Part shown: positions 5,956 to 6,024 of the stretch, one piece after another
How positions within the stretch are numbered: position 1 is the stretch's first letter
Layout of the letters: each line of letters starts with the position of its first letter
DNA from: Candidatus Hydrogenedentota bacterium
GTDB lineage: Bacteria; Hydrogenedentota; Hydrogenedentia; Hydrogenedentales; SLHB01
Assembly (NCBI GenBank): GCA_016934125.1
Contig: JAFGTL010000765.1
Location: 1-6,024 of the forward strand
DNA: 6,024 nt
Direction of reading: 5' to 3'
Made by a program: the position numbers and the translations under genes
Notes under the pieces: generated by a model
Told to the model about the DNA's origin: nothing
The model's database searches: none
Seen by the model: only the letters and a program-made list of their open reading frames with translations

Positions 5956-6024
5956 GGATTCCCCCGTACGTTGCGTTTCCGGCCGGTTCAACCGCGCCCA
6001 CAGCATAACACCCAGAGCGCCTGG
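5956..6024 (-). other. Upstream region of the MFS gene
   Basis: Read on the - strand, these 69 bases contain a GGGGGA ribosome-binding-like stretch just before the ATG at 5955 and an in-frame upstream ATG at 6006 with only a weak GGGTG ahead of it. A TTGAAC box is present, but no acceptable -10 lies at the right distance. The promoter may lie beyond the window edge. Confidence 0.4.

Noticed and set aside
5956..6006. MFS start at ATG 6006, giving 426 residues
   Set aside because: It adds 17 hydrophilic residues before the normal N-terminus and has a weaker ribosome binding site than the ATG at 5955.
1..6024. CRISPR array, tRNA, rRNA, phage or toxin-antitoxin genes
   Set aside because: No regularly spaced repeats, no recognisable tRNA or rRNA segments, and no phage or toxin-antitoxin protein signatures were seen on either strand.

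Overview
The window is GC-rich bacterial DNA with strong third-position G/C in most genes, short intergenic gaps and clear Shine-Dalgarno sequences. A secreted multi-domain beta-sandwich protein with a Sec-type signal peptide, a cytoplasmic-type Fe superoxide dismutase and a DUF1499 protein suggest a Gram-negative bacterium with a complex envelope. Planctomycetota, Hydrogenedentota or Myxococcota would all fit, but nothing seen here fixes the phylum.

Layout. (1) From the left edge to 1292 on the + strand runs the 3' part of a membrane protein with three predicted transmembrane segments. Its C-terminal domain looks like a trypsin-fold protease that has lost its catalytic serine. (2) Immediately downstream, with its ribosome binding site overlapping the stop codon of gene 1, is a secreted 674-residue protein (1303-3327). 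It has a helical N-terminal part, about four PPC-like beta-sandwich modules and a C-terminal SH3-like barrel. (3) A 179-base spacer (3328-3506) separates this pair from sodB (3507-4094), which has a strong ribosome binding site and all four metal ligands. (4) Sixteen bases after sodB lies a DUF1499 gene (4111-4590), probably co-transcribed with it. (5) The convergent gap 4591-4725 holds a compact nested inverted-repeat element (4606-4677) that looks like a REP/REPIN unit. (6) On the - strand, 5955-4726 encodes a complete 12-helix MFS transporter. (7) The last 69 bases are its upstream region.

How they fit together. Genes 1 and 2 look like a translationally coupled pair: a membrane-anchored pseudoprotease-like protein and a secreted PPC-repeat partner. 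This is the least familiar part of the window and the best candidate for something undescribed. The sodB-DUF1499 pair is probably an oxidative-stress or housekeeping transcription unit. The MFS gene is an independent unit whose substrate cannot be read from the sequence.
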